DNA of 64,000 nt from the NCBI GenBank assembly GCA_963811895.1, contig CAWETE010000004.1, positions 682,001-746,000 on the forward strand, given 5' to 3'. The position numbers were made by a program, and so were the translations under genes. The DNA comes from DASSUW01 sp963811895. GTDB lineage: Bacteria; Actinomycetota; Thermoleophilia; Solirubrobacterales; Solirubrobacteraceae. A model generated the notes under the pieces. It made no database searches and was not told the origin of the DNA. It saw only the letters and a program-made list of their open reading frames with translations. Shown one piece after another: positions 42,294 to 51,481 of this stretch (position 1 is the stretch's first letter; every line of letters begins with the position of its first letter).

Positions 42294-43841
42294 CTAGACG
42301 GGCACGACGCCGTGGCGCTTCCACGGCCGCTCGATCCGCTTGCCCTCCGCCATCTCCAGAGCGCGGATGATCGTGGGGCGGGTCTCGCGCGGGTCGATGA
42401 CGTCGTCGACCATGTCGTTCCTGGCGGCGATGTAGACGTCGATGATCTTGCGGTAGGCCTCGATCAGCTCGGCCTTCTTGGCCGCCGGGTCCTCGGCCTC
42501 CTCGACCTGCTTGCGGAAGACGATCTCGACGGCGCCCTCGGCTCCCATCACGCTGATCTCGGCCGAAGGCCACGCGACGATCAGGTCGGGCTCGTAGGCG
42601 CGGCCGTTCATCACGTAGTAGCCGGCGCCGTAGGCCTTGCGCAGCACCACCGTGACCTTCGGCACGGTCGCGTTGGCGACCGCGTAGAGCATCTTCGCCC
42701 CGTGCCGGATGATCCCGGCCTCCTCGACCTTCGTGCCGACCATGAAGCCGGGAACGTCCATCAGGAACACGAGCGGGATCCCGAAGGCGTTGCAGAGGTT
42801 GACGAAGCGAGCGGCCTTGTCGGCGGAGTCGTTGTCGAGGATCCCGCCGAGCTGGCGCGGCTGGTTGGCCACGATCCCCACCGGCCGCCCGCCCATCCGC
42901 GCCAGGCAGGTGATGATCGTCTTGGCGAACTGCGGCTTCAGATCCAGCCACTCGCCGTCGTCGACCACGCGCCGGATGACGTCGTACATGTCATACGGCT
43001 TGCGGTTGGACTCGGGCAGGACGTCGAGCAGCTCGTCGTCCATGCGGTCGACCGGGTCGCTGCACCCGCGCACCGGCGGCCGCTCCTCGCAGTGCGACGG
43101 GAAGAAGGAGAGGTACTGCTTGATGCGGGCGATGCACTCCTCGTCGTCGGCCACCTCGAGGTCGCCGACCCCGCTCTTGCGGCAGTGGACGCGCGAGCCG
43201 CCGAGCTCCTCCTGCGTGACGTCCTCGCCGACGGCGGCGCGCACGAGGTGCGGGCCGGCCAGGGCCATCGAGCCGCGGCCCTTGACCATCGGCACGAAGT
43301 CGGCCAGCCCCGGGATGTAGGCGGTGCCGGCCGCGCACGGACCCATCAGCGCCGCGACCTGGGGGATGACGCCGCTCGCCACCACTTCCTCGCGGAACAG
43401 GTGTCCCGAGCCGGCGAACAGCGAGCCGACCGCCTCCTGGATCCGCGCGCCGGCGGAATCGAGCAGCCAGACGAACGGGATGCGCTTGGTCAGCGCGAGG
43501 TCGCGCAGGCGGGCGACCTTCATCTCGCCGGTCATGCCCATCGAGCCGGCCATGACCGTGAAGTCGTAGGCGCAGACCGCGATCAGCCGCCCGTCGACCT
43601 TGCCGTAGCCGGTGATCACGCCGTCGGCCGGCGCCTCCTTGTCCTCCAGCCCGCGCACCGAGTAGTGGATGCCGGCGTGGAGGCCCATCTCCACGAAGGT
43701 GCCCGGATCGATCAGGAGGTCGAGCCGCTCGCGCGCCGTCAGCTTCTCCTGCGCGTGCTGGCGCGCGATCCGCTCCTCGCCGCCGCCCAGCTTGGCCTTG
43801 GCGCGGCGCTCGTGCAGGTCCTCGACGAGGGGTCGCAGCAT
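42294..43841 (-). CDS. Acyl-CoA carboxylase beta subunit (propionyl/methylmalonyl-CoA carboxyltransferase type)
   Basis: The 515-aa carboxyltransferase has an N-terminal half with EKLTARERLDLLIDPGTFVE and VWLLDSAGARIQEAVGSLFA, and a C-terminal half with FLMDVPGFMVGTKVEEAGII and VVLRKAYGAGYYVMNGRAYE. These form the two crotonase-like halves that bind CoA and biotin. It transfers carboxylate from a biotinylated alpha subunit, which is not in the window. ATG 43841 fits the usual N-terminus. The length is typical of PccB/AccD-type or methylcrotonyl-CoA carboxylase beta subunits. Confidence 0.9.
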   Translation of the reverse strand: MLRPLVEDLHERRAKAKLGGGEERIARQHAQEKLTARERLDLLIDPGTFVEMGLHAGIHYSVRGLEDKEAPADGVITGYGKVDGRLIAVCAYDFTVMAGSMGMTGEMKVARLRDLALTKRIPFVWLLDSAGARIQEAVGSLFAGSGHLFREEVVASGVIPQVAALMGPCAAGTAYIPGLADFVPMVKGRGSMALAGPHLVRAAVGEDVTQEELGGSRVHCRKSGVGDLEVADDEECIARIKQYLSFFPSHCEERPPVRGCSDPVDRMDDELLDVLPESNRKPYDMYDVIRRVVDDGEWLDLKPQFAKTIITCLARMGGRPVGIVANQPRQLGGILDNDSADKAARFVNLCNAFGIPLVFLMDVPGFMVGTKVEEAGIIRHGAKMLYAVANATVPKVTVVLRKAYGAGYYVMNGRAYEPDLIVAWPSAEISVMGAEGAVEIVFRKQVEEAEDPAAKKAELIEAYRKIIDVYIAARNDMVDDVIDPRETRPTIIRALEMAEGKRIERPWKRHGVVPV

Positions 43842-43862
43842 CGGGGCGGCAACATACCGGCC

Positions 43863-44451
43863 ATGCCGCGCTTCCGAGCCATCATCTTCGACCTGCTCAC
43901 CGCGCTGCTGGACTCGTGGACGCTGTGGGGCGACATCGCCGGCGATGACGAACTCGGTGCGCAGTGGCGGCGCCGGTCGCTGGAGCTGATCTACGCCAGC
44001 GGCGCGTACCGGCCGTACCGCGAGATCGTGGCCGAGGCGGCCGACGAGCGGTTCGCCGGCGAGCTGCTCAGCGCGGTGGGACGAGCTGGAGCCGTGGCCG
44101 GAGGCGCCGGCCGTGCTGCGCGACCTCGCGGCCGACCACCGCATCGCGCTGGTGACCAACACCTCCGAGGACCTCGCGAGGCGAGCCGCGGCCAAGCTCG
44201 GCGTCGAGGTCGACCTGCTCGTCTCCGCCGAGAGCGTCGGGTTCTACAAGCCCCGCCCGGAGCCGTATCGCGCGGGCATGGAAGCGGGGCAGCCGGCGCT
44301 CTTCGTGGCGGGCTCGCCGGGCGACGTGCCCGGGGCCGAAGGCGCCGGCCTGCCCGTGATCTGGCACAACCGGGTCGGCGCGGCCGCGGCCGGCGGCGAG
44401 CCGCTCGCGGTCATCGAGACGCTGGATCCGCTGCCGGGACTCGTTCGCTGA
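43863..44451 (+). pseudogene. HAD-superfamily hydrolase (haloacid dehalogenase type II-like), one frameshift
   Basis: Motif I is AIIFDLLTALLDSW with the nucleophile Asp, motif II VTNTSEDLARRAAAKLGV, motif III GFYKPRPEPYRAG with Lys, and the terminal acidic region FVAGSPGDVPGAEGAGLP. The frame changes at about 44075, where one extra G in GCGGTGGG separates LLSA from WDELEPWPEAPAVLRDL. The repaired length is about 195 aa. A dehalogenase or phosphatase role cannot be distinguished. The end overlaps the convergent amidase by 41 bp. Confidence 0.83.
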
Positions 44452-45502
44452 GGGCGCGGCCGGCCGCCAGCACGAGCGCGTCGTCGCCGGGACGGCCGAT
44501 GATCTGGAGCGAGGCCGGGAGCCCGTCCTCGGCGGGCCCGCACGGGATGGCCAGCGCCGGCGAGCCGGTCACGTTCCACGGAAAGGTGAGCTCGATCATC
44601 CGCTCGCGCAGCGCGAGGTCGCCCAGCCCCACCGGCGGCGCGACCATCGGCACGGTCGGCGTGACGAGCAGGTCGACCTCGAGCGCGGCGATCTTCTCGC
44701 GGTAGCGCTCGCGCTCGGCGCGCGCCGCCGCCACCTGCTCGTCGGTCACCGCCCGCGCGCGGTCCATCTTGGTCGCGATGCCCGGGTCGTAGCGGTCGCG
44801 GTTGGCCGGGTACAGCTCGGCGTGGACCTCGACGATCTCGCGCGAGAAGGCCGGGTAGACGCCGTCCGGCCACGGCACCTCGACGGGCTCGAAGCCGCCG
44901 GCGACCGCCTCCACCGCTGCCCGCACCCCGGGGTCGGCGCGCTCGGTCCACGCCACGCCGATCCGCAGATCGCCCGGCGACGCGTCGGCGCGCGAGAAGC
45001 CGGGGACGAGCGCCTCCATCATCCGCTCGCAGCCCTCGACGTCGCGTGCCATCGGGCCGGCGTGGTCGAAGCTCGGCGTCAGCGGGAAGCAGCCGTCGAG
45101 CGGGACGAGCCCGTAGGAAGGCTTGAAGCCGACCACCCCGCAGCACGCGGCGGGGATCCGGATCGAGCCGCCCGAGTCGGTGCCGAGCGCGTAGTCGACC
45201 AGCCCGGCGGCCAGCGCCGCGCCGCAGCCGCCGCTCGACCCGCCGGCGATCCGGCCGGGCGCGATCGGGTTCGGCACCGTCCCGAACGTCACGTTCTCGG
45301 ACGTGATGCCCCAGGCGAACTCGTGCAGGTTGGCCTTGCCGGCCATCGGGAAGCCCTCCAGCCGCCGCACCGCCTCGGCCGTCGCGTCCGGCACGTGGTC
45401 GGCGAAGATCGGCGAGCCGTAGGTGGTGCGCACCCCGGCGGTGTCGAACAGGTCCTTGACCGCCAGCGAGCCCGGCCCGAGCTCGGTGATCCAGATGCTC
45501 AC
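44411..45502 (-). CDS. Amidase-signature family amidohydrolase
   Basis: The 363-aa enzyme carries the Ser-cisSer-Lys triad: Lys16 in LAVKDLFDTAG, cis-Ser within RIAGGSSGGCGAALAAG, and the nucleophile Ser113 in ALGTDSGGSIRIPAACCG. It is shorter than typical GatA or bacterial amidases (450-500 aa), lacking part of the N-terminal helical region, yet the core is complete. ATG 45502 overlaps the arginase-like stop. Possible substrates are aliphatic or aromatic amides. Confidence 0.88.
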   Translation of the reverse strand: MSIWITELGPGSLAVKDLFDTAGVRTTYGSPIFADHVPDATAEAVRRLEGFPMAGKANLHEFAWGITSENVTFGTVPNPIAPGRIAGGSSGGCGAALAAGLVDYALGTDSGGSIRIPAACCGVVGFKPSYGLVPLDGCFPLTPSFDHAGPMARDVEGCERMMEALVPGFSRADASPGDLRIGVAWTERADPGVRAAVEAVAGGFEPVEVPWPDGVYPAFSREIVEVHAELYPANRDRYDPGIATKMDRARAVTDEQVAAARAERERYREKIAALEVDLLVTPTVPMVAPPVGLGDLALRERMIELTFPWNVTGSPALAIPCGPAEDGLPASLQIIGRPGDDALVLAAGRALSERVPAADPASR

Positions 45503-46227
45503 GCGGTGACGGGCTCGAGGATCTCGAGCACGACGTCGAGATGCTCGGGGTGCTCGAACGCCGTGACCTCGAGGCCCACGAGCCGCCCGTCGCCCACCAG
45601 CCGGGCCAGTACGTCACGCACCTCGGCCGCCTGCAGCCCGCCCGGCACCGGGAACTGCACCGGCATGACCGACGGGTCGAGCCCGTCGACGTCCAGGTGC
45701 ACGTAGACCGGGCCGTCGTCGGGCACGCCCTCGTGCACGCCCGCCGCCTCGACCTCGACCTTCTCGCCCGGATCGAGGTCGCGCACGCCGAGGAACCACA
45801 CGTCCTGCGGGTCGATGGTGTCGGGCCAGCCGGCGTCCCAGCGGCCGCAGGCCGCGCCGAGGCACATGCCGCCGAGGAAGCCGCTCGGCGTGCTCTCGGG
45901 CGTGTTGAAGTCGCCGTGCGCGTCGATCCACAGGAACCGCACGCCGGGCACCCGCCGCGCAACCGTCGGCATCGTCGCGATGCAGATCGAGCAGTCCGAG
46001 GCGGTCAGCAGCGGGAACTCGTTCTGGTCGATCGCCGCCGTCACCTCGGCGGCGGCCGCCTCCAGCACCGGCTGCGCCTCCGGCAGGTCCTCCGACCAGT
46101 CGCGCGGCCGGCCCGGCGACGCCTCGCCGATCACACGCCCGCCCAACGCCTCCGCAAGCGCCTGCGCGCCCGCGCCGGCGCCGTCCGTGCGGTCGGAAGT
46201 GCGCGCCCGGAGGCACGTGACCCTCAC
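45499..46227 (-). CDS. Arginase/agmatinase-like ureohydrolase with an altered metal ligand
   Basis: The 242-aa protein has the ureohydrolase metal motifs DAHGDFN (residues 102-108) and HLDVDGLDP (residues 178-185, with D179, D181 and D184). The first motif, usually GGDHS, reads ASDCS with Cys79 in place of the Mn-binding His. The N-terminal region before it is short. GTG 46227 overlaps the enoyl-CoA hydratase stop, and the 3' end overlaps the amidase start, so it sits in a three-gene unit. With the His replaced, activity on guanidino substrates is uncertain. Confidence 0.8.
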   Translation of the reverse strand: MRVTCLRARTSDRTDGAGAGAQALAEALGGRVIGEASPGRPRDWSEDLPEAQPVLEAAAAEVTAAIDQNEFPLLTASDCSICIATMPTVARRVPGVRFLWIDAHGDFNTPESTPSGFLGGMCLGAACGRWDAGWPDTIDPQDVWFLGVRDLDPGEKVEVEAAGVHEGVPDDGPVYVHLDVDGLDPSVMPVQFPVPGGLQAAEVRDVLARLVGDGRLVGLEVTAFEHPEHLDVVLEILEPVTA

Positions 46228-47003
46228 TTCCCGGTCCACACCGGATCCCGCTTCTCGAAGAACGCCTTCACGCCCTCCTGGATGTCCTCGGTCGAGAAGG
46301 CGATGGTGAGCTGCGCGTGCAGGAACTCGAGCGCGTCGGCGAGCGCCATGTCCTGCTGGCGGAACAGCGCGTCCTTGCCGAGCCGCATCAGCACCGGCGA
46401 CTTGGAGGCCAGCTTGGCCGCCCACTCGCTCACGGCCGCGTCGAACTCCTCCGGCGCCACCACGCGGTTCACGAACCCCAGCCGCTCGGCCTCCTGCGCG
46501 GAGATCTGCTCGCCCAGCAGCAGCATCTCGGTCGCCTTCTTGCGCGGGACGTTGCGGTAGATCAGCGCCATGATGATGAAGGGGAACACGCCGACGTTGA
46601 TCTCCGGCGTCCCGAAGCGCACCCCGTCGCGCGCCACGATCAGGTCGCACGCGAGCGCCAGCCCGAGCGCCCCCGCGAGCACGTGCCCATTCGCGGCGCA
46701 GATGGTCGGCTTGCCGAGCTCGCCGATCATCCGGAACAGCCGCGGGAAGCGGTCGGTCGCGAAGTGCTTGTGCACGAGCGGCACGTCGGCCGCGAAGCCG
46801 GCCAGGTTGCCGCCGCTGGAGAAGACCTTCTCGTGCGTCGAGGTCAGCACGACGCAGCGGACCCCCTCGTCGTCGCGCGCGATCTCGAAGGCCTCGATCA
46901 GATCGTCGAGCACGTCGTCGGACAGCGCGTTGCGCGTCTCGGGGTGATCGAGCGCGATCGTCGCGACGGCACCGTCGACCTCGTAGCGGACCGTGTCCGG
47001 CAT
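46224..47003 (-). CDS. Enoyl-CoA hydratase/isomerase (crotonase family)
   Basis: The 259-aa crotonase fold protein has VATIALDHPETRNALSDDVL, the oxyanion pocket in VFSSGGNLAGFAADV, ANGHVLAGALGLALACDLIV, and FGTPEINVGVFPFII. The usual Glu pair of hydratases is represented by only part of the pattern (GTPEIN), so isomerase or other crotonase reactions are possible. It is the first gene of a unit with the arginase-like and amidase genes. Confidence 0.88.
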   Translation of the reverse strand: MPDTVRYEVDGAVATIALDHPETRNALSDDVLDDLIEAFEIARDDEGVRCVVLTSTHEKVFSSGGNLAGFAADVPLVHKHFATDRFPRLFRMIGELGKPTICAANGHVLAGALGLALACDLIVARDGVRFGTPEINVGVFPFIIMALIYRNVPRKKATEMLLLGEQISAQEAERLGFVNRVVAPEEFDAAVSEWAAKLASKSPVLMRLGKDALFRQQDMALADALEFLHAQLTIAFSTEDIQEGVKAFFEKRDPVWTGK

Positions 47004-47066
47004 CGGGTCGGGACCTTAACGGACCTTGACGAACGCTCTCGTTCGCAAGTAGCTTCCTCCGCCAAT

Positions 47067-47087
47067 GCGCCGCGGTCCCCGCGGCGC
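47067..47087 (+). promoter_or_regulatory. Stable hairpin upstream of the M14 carboxypeptidase
   Basis: GCGCCGCGG (47067-47075) and CCGCGGCGC (47079-47087) are perfect 9-bp arms with a 3-nt loop, 24 bp before the GTG start. It lies just before the ribosome binding site GAGGAGGGGG (47101-47110). It may protect or attenuate the leader of the secreted protease. Confidence 0.35.
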
Positions 47088-47111
47088 CGATCACGAAAAT
47101 GAGGAGGGGGC

Positions 47112-50100
47112 GTGAAATCACGCACTCTGGGGATCGCGTGCGCGACGGCGCTCGCGGTCCTTGTGGCGGCCGTTCCGGCCGCCGCGGCGCCGCGGCAGCA
47201 GTCGTACACGGTCAAGCTGCGCAGCGCCGCAGACCTCGAGCTGCTGGCTCGAGGCGGCATGGACGTCACCGAGGGACGCCGGGGTAACCGCGTCGAGATC
47301 GTGGCCACGGCCTCGGAGGCGCAGAAGCTCCGGGCCCAGGGGGTCAAGCTGGGTCTCACGCGCGACCGCCGCGGCCGCACCATCCTGCAGGCCACGGCCA
47401 AGGCTGCCGCTGCCGGCTGGCAGGTCTGGCGCCCGTACCTGCGCACCGACGTCGAGCTCTCGCCCGACGCCGGCAACCCGACCGACAACCTCGTCACCCA
47501 GCTCCAGAAGCTCGCGTCCAAGCACCGCGACATCGCCGAGCTGCAGGTCATCGGCAAGACCGTCCGCGGCGTGCCGATCTACGCCATGAAGGTGACCAAG
47601 GACGCCCGCCATCGCCGTGACGGCTCGCGGCCGGCCGTCCTCTACTCGGCCACCCAGCACGCGCGCGAGTGGCTCGCCACCGAGACCAACCGCCGCACGC
47701 TGCGCCTGTTCCTGGACAACTACGGCAAGAAGGGCGCGGCGCTCGGCACCGACCGCCAGCCCGTGCTCGGCCTCCAGGCCAAGGAGATCACCAAGCTCGT
47801 CGACACGCGCGAGCTGTGGTTCGTCGTCGTCGCCAACCCGGACGGCTACGACTACACCTTCACGCCGGCCAACCGCCTGTGGCGCAAGAACCTGCGCGAC
47901 AACGACGGCAACGGCGAGATCAACAACGTCGACGGCGTCGACCCCAACCGCAACTACCCGACGCACTGGGGCTACGACGACGAGGGCTCGAGCCCGATCC
48001 CGTCGTCGGAGACCTACCGCGGCACCGGCCCGGCCTCCGAGCCCGAGACCAAGGCGCTCGACGGCCTGATGAGGCGGATCGGCTTCGCCTGGAACAAGAA
48101 CGACCACACCTACGGCCCGCTGCTGCTGTGGCCGTCGGGCTGGCAGTTCGACACGCACGAGGCGGACGAGCCGATCTTCCGGACGATCGCCGGCACCGAG
48201 AAGGCGAACTCGTCGATCCCGGACTCCAACCCGCGCGTGGGGTCGGACCTCTACACCACCAACGGTGATCTGAACGACCACATGTACGACGCGTACGAGA
48301 CGATCTCGTTCACGCCCGAGGGCACGCCGGCCTCGACCGGCAGCGGGTTCGTGTTCCAGGACGTCGAAGCCGACGTCCAGGCCGAGTTCGAGCGTCACGT
48401 GCAGTTCGCGCTCGACATGGCGCGCTCCGCCGACGACCCGAGCGACCCCGAGTCGTGGCAGGGCCGCGAGGCCCCGGACTTCGAGGTCAGCTCGTTCGAC
48501 GTCTCCTACGGCAGCCCGCAGACCGTCCAGGTCAACGCCCGCCGCGACCTCGGCCGCGTGTGGCTCAAGTACCGCATCAACAACGGTCGCGAGCGCACCG
48601 GCTGGACGTGGGAGTGGCGCGGCGGCGAGCGCTACGGCCGCACCGGCGACAACTGGTACCACCGCGTGCGCGGCAAGGTCTACGGGCGCCGACCCCGGCG
48701 ACAACGTGAAGGTGTGGTTCGAGTCGCGCCACAAGCGCAGCAGCTCGTTCACCTACACGCTGAAGTCCGACAAGAACGCGAGGGTCCTGATCCTCGCCGC
48801 CGAGGACTACAGCGGCACGTCGCAGCTGCCCAACTACGCGTCGACGACGGCGCCGAACTACCTCTCGTTCTACGAGAACGCGCTGAAGGCGAACAACATC
48901 CGCTACGACGTCTACGACATCGACGGCATGGGCCGCAAGGCTCCTGACGCCCTGGGCGTCCTGAGCCACTTCGACGCGGTCATCTGGTACACGGGCAACG
49001 ACAACGTCACCCGCACGCACAACCTCGCGGGCCGTTCGGCCAGGCTCCCGCACGACACGCAGCTCGCCGTGCGCGACTTCATGAACGAGGGCGGCCGCCT
49101 GCTCTACACGGGCAAGTTCGCCGGCCGTGAGTACACGCTGGCCGAGTACCCGAACCCCGGACCCGCACGCCCGAGGAGTGCGACGGCGTGCCCGGCGATC
49201 AGGACTGGAACGAGCCGTGCAAGGACCTGAGCAACGACTTCCTCCAGTACTGGCTGGGGTCGTACTCGCGGGCCGACGCCGGTGGCGTCGCCGATGACGG
49301 GTCCTCCTGCGGTTCGCCGGTGTCGGCGATCCGCTGGCCGGCTTCACCGGCGAGCTCGACGGCGCGGACTCGGCGCAGAACCAGGCCGACGCCGCGCACC
49401 TCGGCACCGCGACGCACCTGATCACGTCGTCGGTGCTCGATCCGGCGACCCATCCCGACTTCGCCTCGTCACCGGCGGCGTCGTGGGAGGGTGCCGGCCA
49501 GTTCGCGGCCCGGACCGGCTCGTGGTTCATGCACTCGCAGGTCGCCGACGAGGCGTGGAAGCGCCTGACCCGGACGATCGACCTGCGCGGCCAGACCACC
49601 GGCTCGCTCGAGTTCTGGGCGAACTGGAACACCGAGGCGGACTGGGACTGGATGGTCGTGGAGGCCCACACCGTCGGCCAGGACAACTGGACGACGCTGC
49701 CGGACCTCAACGGCCACACGTCGCAGGGGACGGGCCAGAGCTGCCCGGCGGGCGATGACTACTTCGCACCTGCACCCGTTCATCGGCCACTACATCACGC
49801 GCACGGGCACCGGCTCGGCGGCGGACCCGTACGTCTGCACGCCGGGCGGGACGAGCGGCACGTGGCATCAGGCGAACGGGGCCTCGGCCGGCTACGAGCA
49901 GTGGAAGGTCGACCTCAGCCAGTTCGCCGGCCAGCAGGTCGAGATCTCGATCTCGCTGATCTCGGACTGGTCGTTCGGTGAGATCCCGGGCATCCTGCTC
50001 GACGACGTGACCGTCAACCGCGGCACGACCGTCGAGGCGACCTCGTTCGAGGACGGCCTGGGCGGCTTCGCGATCCCGGGTGCCCCCGCCGGCTCCTTCA

Positions 50101-50258
50101 ACGGCAACGACTGGGTCCGGACCCAGCGCGCCTACGAGGAGGGCGCCGCGGTGAAGACCGCCGACTCGCTCTACTTCGGCTTCGGCTTCGAGGGCGTGAC
50201 CGGCGCGACGCAGCGCAACGACCTGATGCGCAGGTCGATGCAGTACCTGCTGCGGTAG
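47112..50258 (+). pseudogene. Large secreted M14 zinc carboxypeptidase with C-terminal domains, four frameshifts
   Basis: GTG 47112 follows a strong ribosome binding site and a signal peptide (LGIACATALAVLVAAVPAAA). The M14 domain shows the zinc ligands His and Glu in YSATQHAREWLATET, ANPDGYDYTFT, VDPNRNYPTHWG and ETISFTPEGTP with the catalytic Glu. Downstream are beta-sandwich domains ending in TVNRGTTVEATSFEDGLGGF and RSMQYLLR. The frame breaks near 48684, 49160, 49312 and 49765, each a 1-nt change; all segments between are coding with correct composition. The repaired protein is about 1,048 aa. The density of breaks suggests consensus errors, though decay is possible. Confidence 0.83.
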
Positions 50259-50268
50259 TGACGTGACA

Positions 50269-50308
50269 GGTGGCGGCCATGGGTTAGCTTTGACCCATGG
50301 CCGCCACC
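50269..50308. promoter_or_regulatory. 16-bp perfect inverted repeat spanning an acyl-CoA dehydrogenase start codon
   Basis: GGTGGCGGCCATGGGT (50269-50284) pairs with ACCCATGGCCGCCACC (50293-50308) across an 8-nt loop. The ATG at 50297 lies in the 3' arm. The element begins 11 bp after the carboxypeptidase stop, so it could terminate that transcript, block initiation of the next gene, or both. A second, smaller case exists at 4489-4512. Confidence 0.6.
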
Positions 50309-51481
50309 GACGTCCTCAAGCCCGATCACGCCGCGTCCCGGCGGCATTTCATCTTCACCGACGAGCACGAGCAGCTGCGCGAGTCGATCCGCTCGTTCGT
50401 GCTCAAGGAGCTCCGCCCCCACGCTGAGGAGTGGGAGGAGACGACCTTCGACGACTGGGTCTTCAAGCGGATGGGCGAGCTCGGGCTGCTCGGCCTCTCG
50501 ATGCCCGAGGAGTACGGCGGCCAGGGCGGCGACTACTACTGCAACCTCGTCCTCGGCGAGGAGATCGTGCACTCCGACTGCGGCGGCCTGGCGATGGGGA
50601 TCGCGGTCCACACCGACATGGCGACCCCGCCGATCCTCGCGTTCGGCACCGAGGAGCAGAAGCAGGCCTACCTCGTGCCCTCGATCAAGGGCGAGAAGAT
50701 CTCCTGCCTCGGCATCACCGAGCCCGACGCCGGCTCGGACGTGTCCGGCATCAAGACCCGCGCGGTGCGCGACGGCGACGAGTGGGTGATCAACGGGTCC
50801 AAGACCTACATCACCAACGGCCACCGGGCCGACTTCATCGTGCTCGTCACCAAGACCGACCCGGACGCCGGCTACGACGGCTTCACGCTGTTCATCGTCG
50901 ACATGGACTCATCGGGCGTGATCCGCGAGGAGAAGCTGCGCAAGCTCGGCATGCACGCGTCCGACACCGCGCTGCTCGCCTTCCAGGACGTGCGGGTGCC
51001 CGCGACCGCCGTGCTCGGCGAGGTCGGCAAGGGCTTCTACCACATCATGTGGGAGCTCCAGGGCGAGCGGATGATCGGCGCCGCGGGAGCCGTGGCGAGC
51101 GCGCAGGCGCTGTTCGACAAGACGCTGGCCTATGCCAACGAGCGGGTCGCCTTCGGCCGCCCGATCGGCAAGTTCCAGGTCACGCGGCACAAGTTCGCCG
51201 AGATGGCGACCAAGATCGAGTCGGCCCGCCAGCTCGTCTACACGACGGCCTGGCGCTACGCCAACGGCGACTACCCGGTGCGCGAGATCTCGATGGCCAA
51301 GCTGTACGCCTCGCGGATCGCGTGCGAGGTCGCCGACGAGTGCCTGCAGATCCACGGCGGCGCGGGCTACATGAAGGAGTACGGGGTCGAGCGCGTGTGG
51401 CGCGACCTGCGGCTCAACCGGATCGGAGCGGGGACCGACGAGATCATGCTGGACGTGATCGGCCGGTCCTACGGCCTTTGA
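50297..51481 (+). CDS. Acyl-CoA dehydrogenase
   Basis: The 394-aa FAD enzyme follows the family plan: N-terminal helical domain (HEQLRESIRSFVLKELRPHA), SMPEEYGGQGGDYYCNLVLG, CLGITEPDAGSDVSGIKTRA, and NGSKTYITNGHRADFIVLVT for FAD and substrate contacts. The C-terminal helical domain contains AFGRPIGKFQVTRHKFAEMA and the catalytic Glu in GGAGYMKEYGVERVWRD. The chain length preferred is unknown. A paralogue follows with a TTGA overlap. Confidence 0.93.
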   Translation: MAATDVLKPDHAASRRHFIFTDEHEQLRESIRSFVLKELRPHAEEWEETTFDDWVFKRMGELGLLGLSMPEEYGGQGGDYYCNLVLGEEIVHSDCGGLAMGIAVHTDMATPPILAFGTEEQKQAYLVPSIKGEKISCLGITEPDAGSDVSGIKTRAVRDGDEWVINGSKTYITNGHRADFIVLVTKTDPDAGYDGFTLFIVDMDSSGVIREEKLRKLGMHASDTALLAFQDVRVPATAVLGEVGKGFYHIMWELQGERMIGAAGAVASAQALFDKTLAYANERVAFGRPIGKFQVTRHKFAEMATKIESARQLVYTTAWRYANGDYPVREISMAKLYASRIACEVADECLQIHGGAGYMKEYGVERVWRDLRLNRIGAGTDEIMLDVIGRSYGL

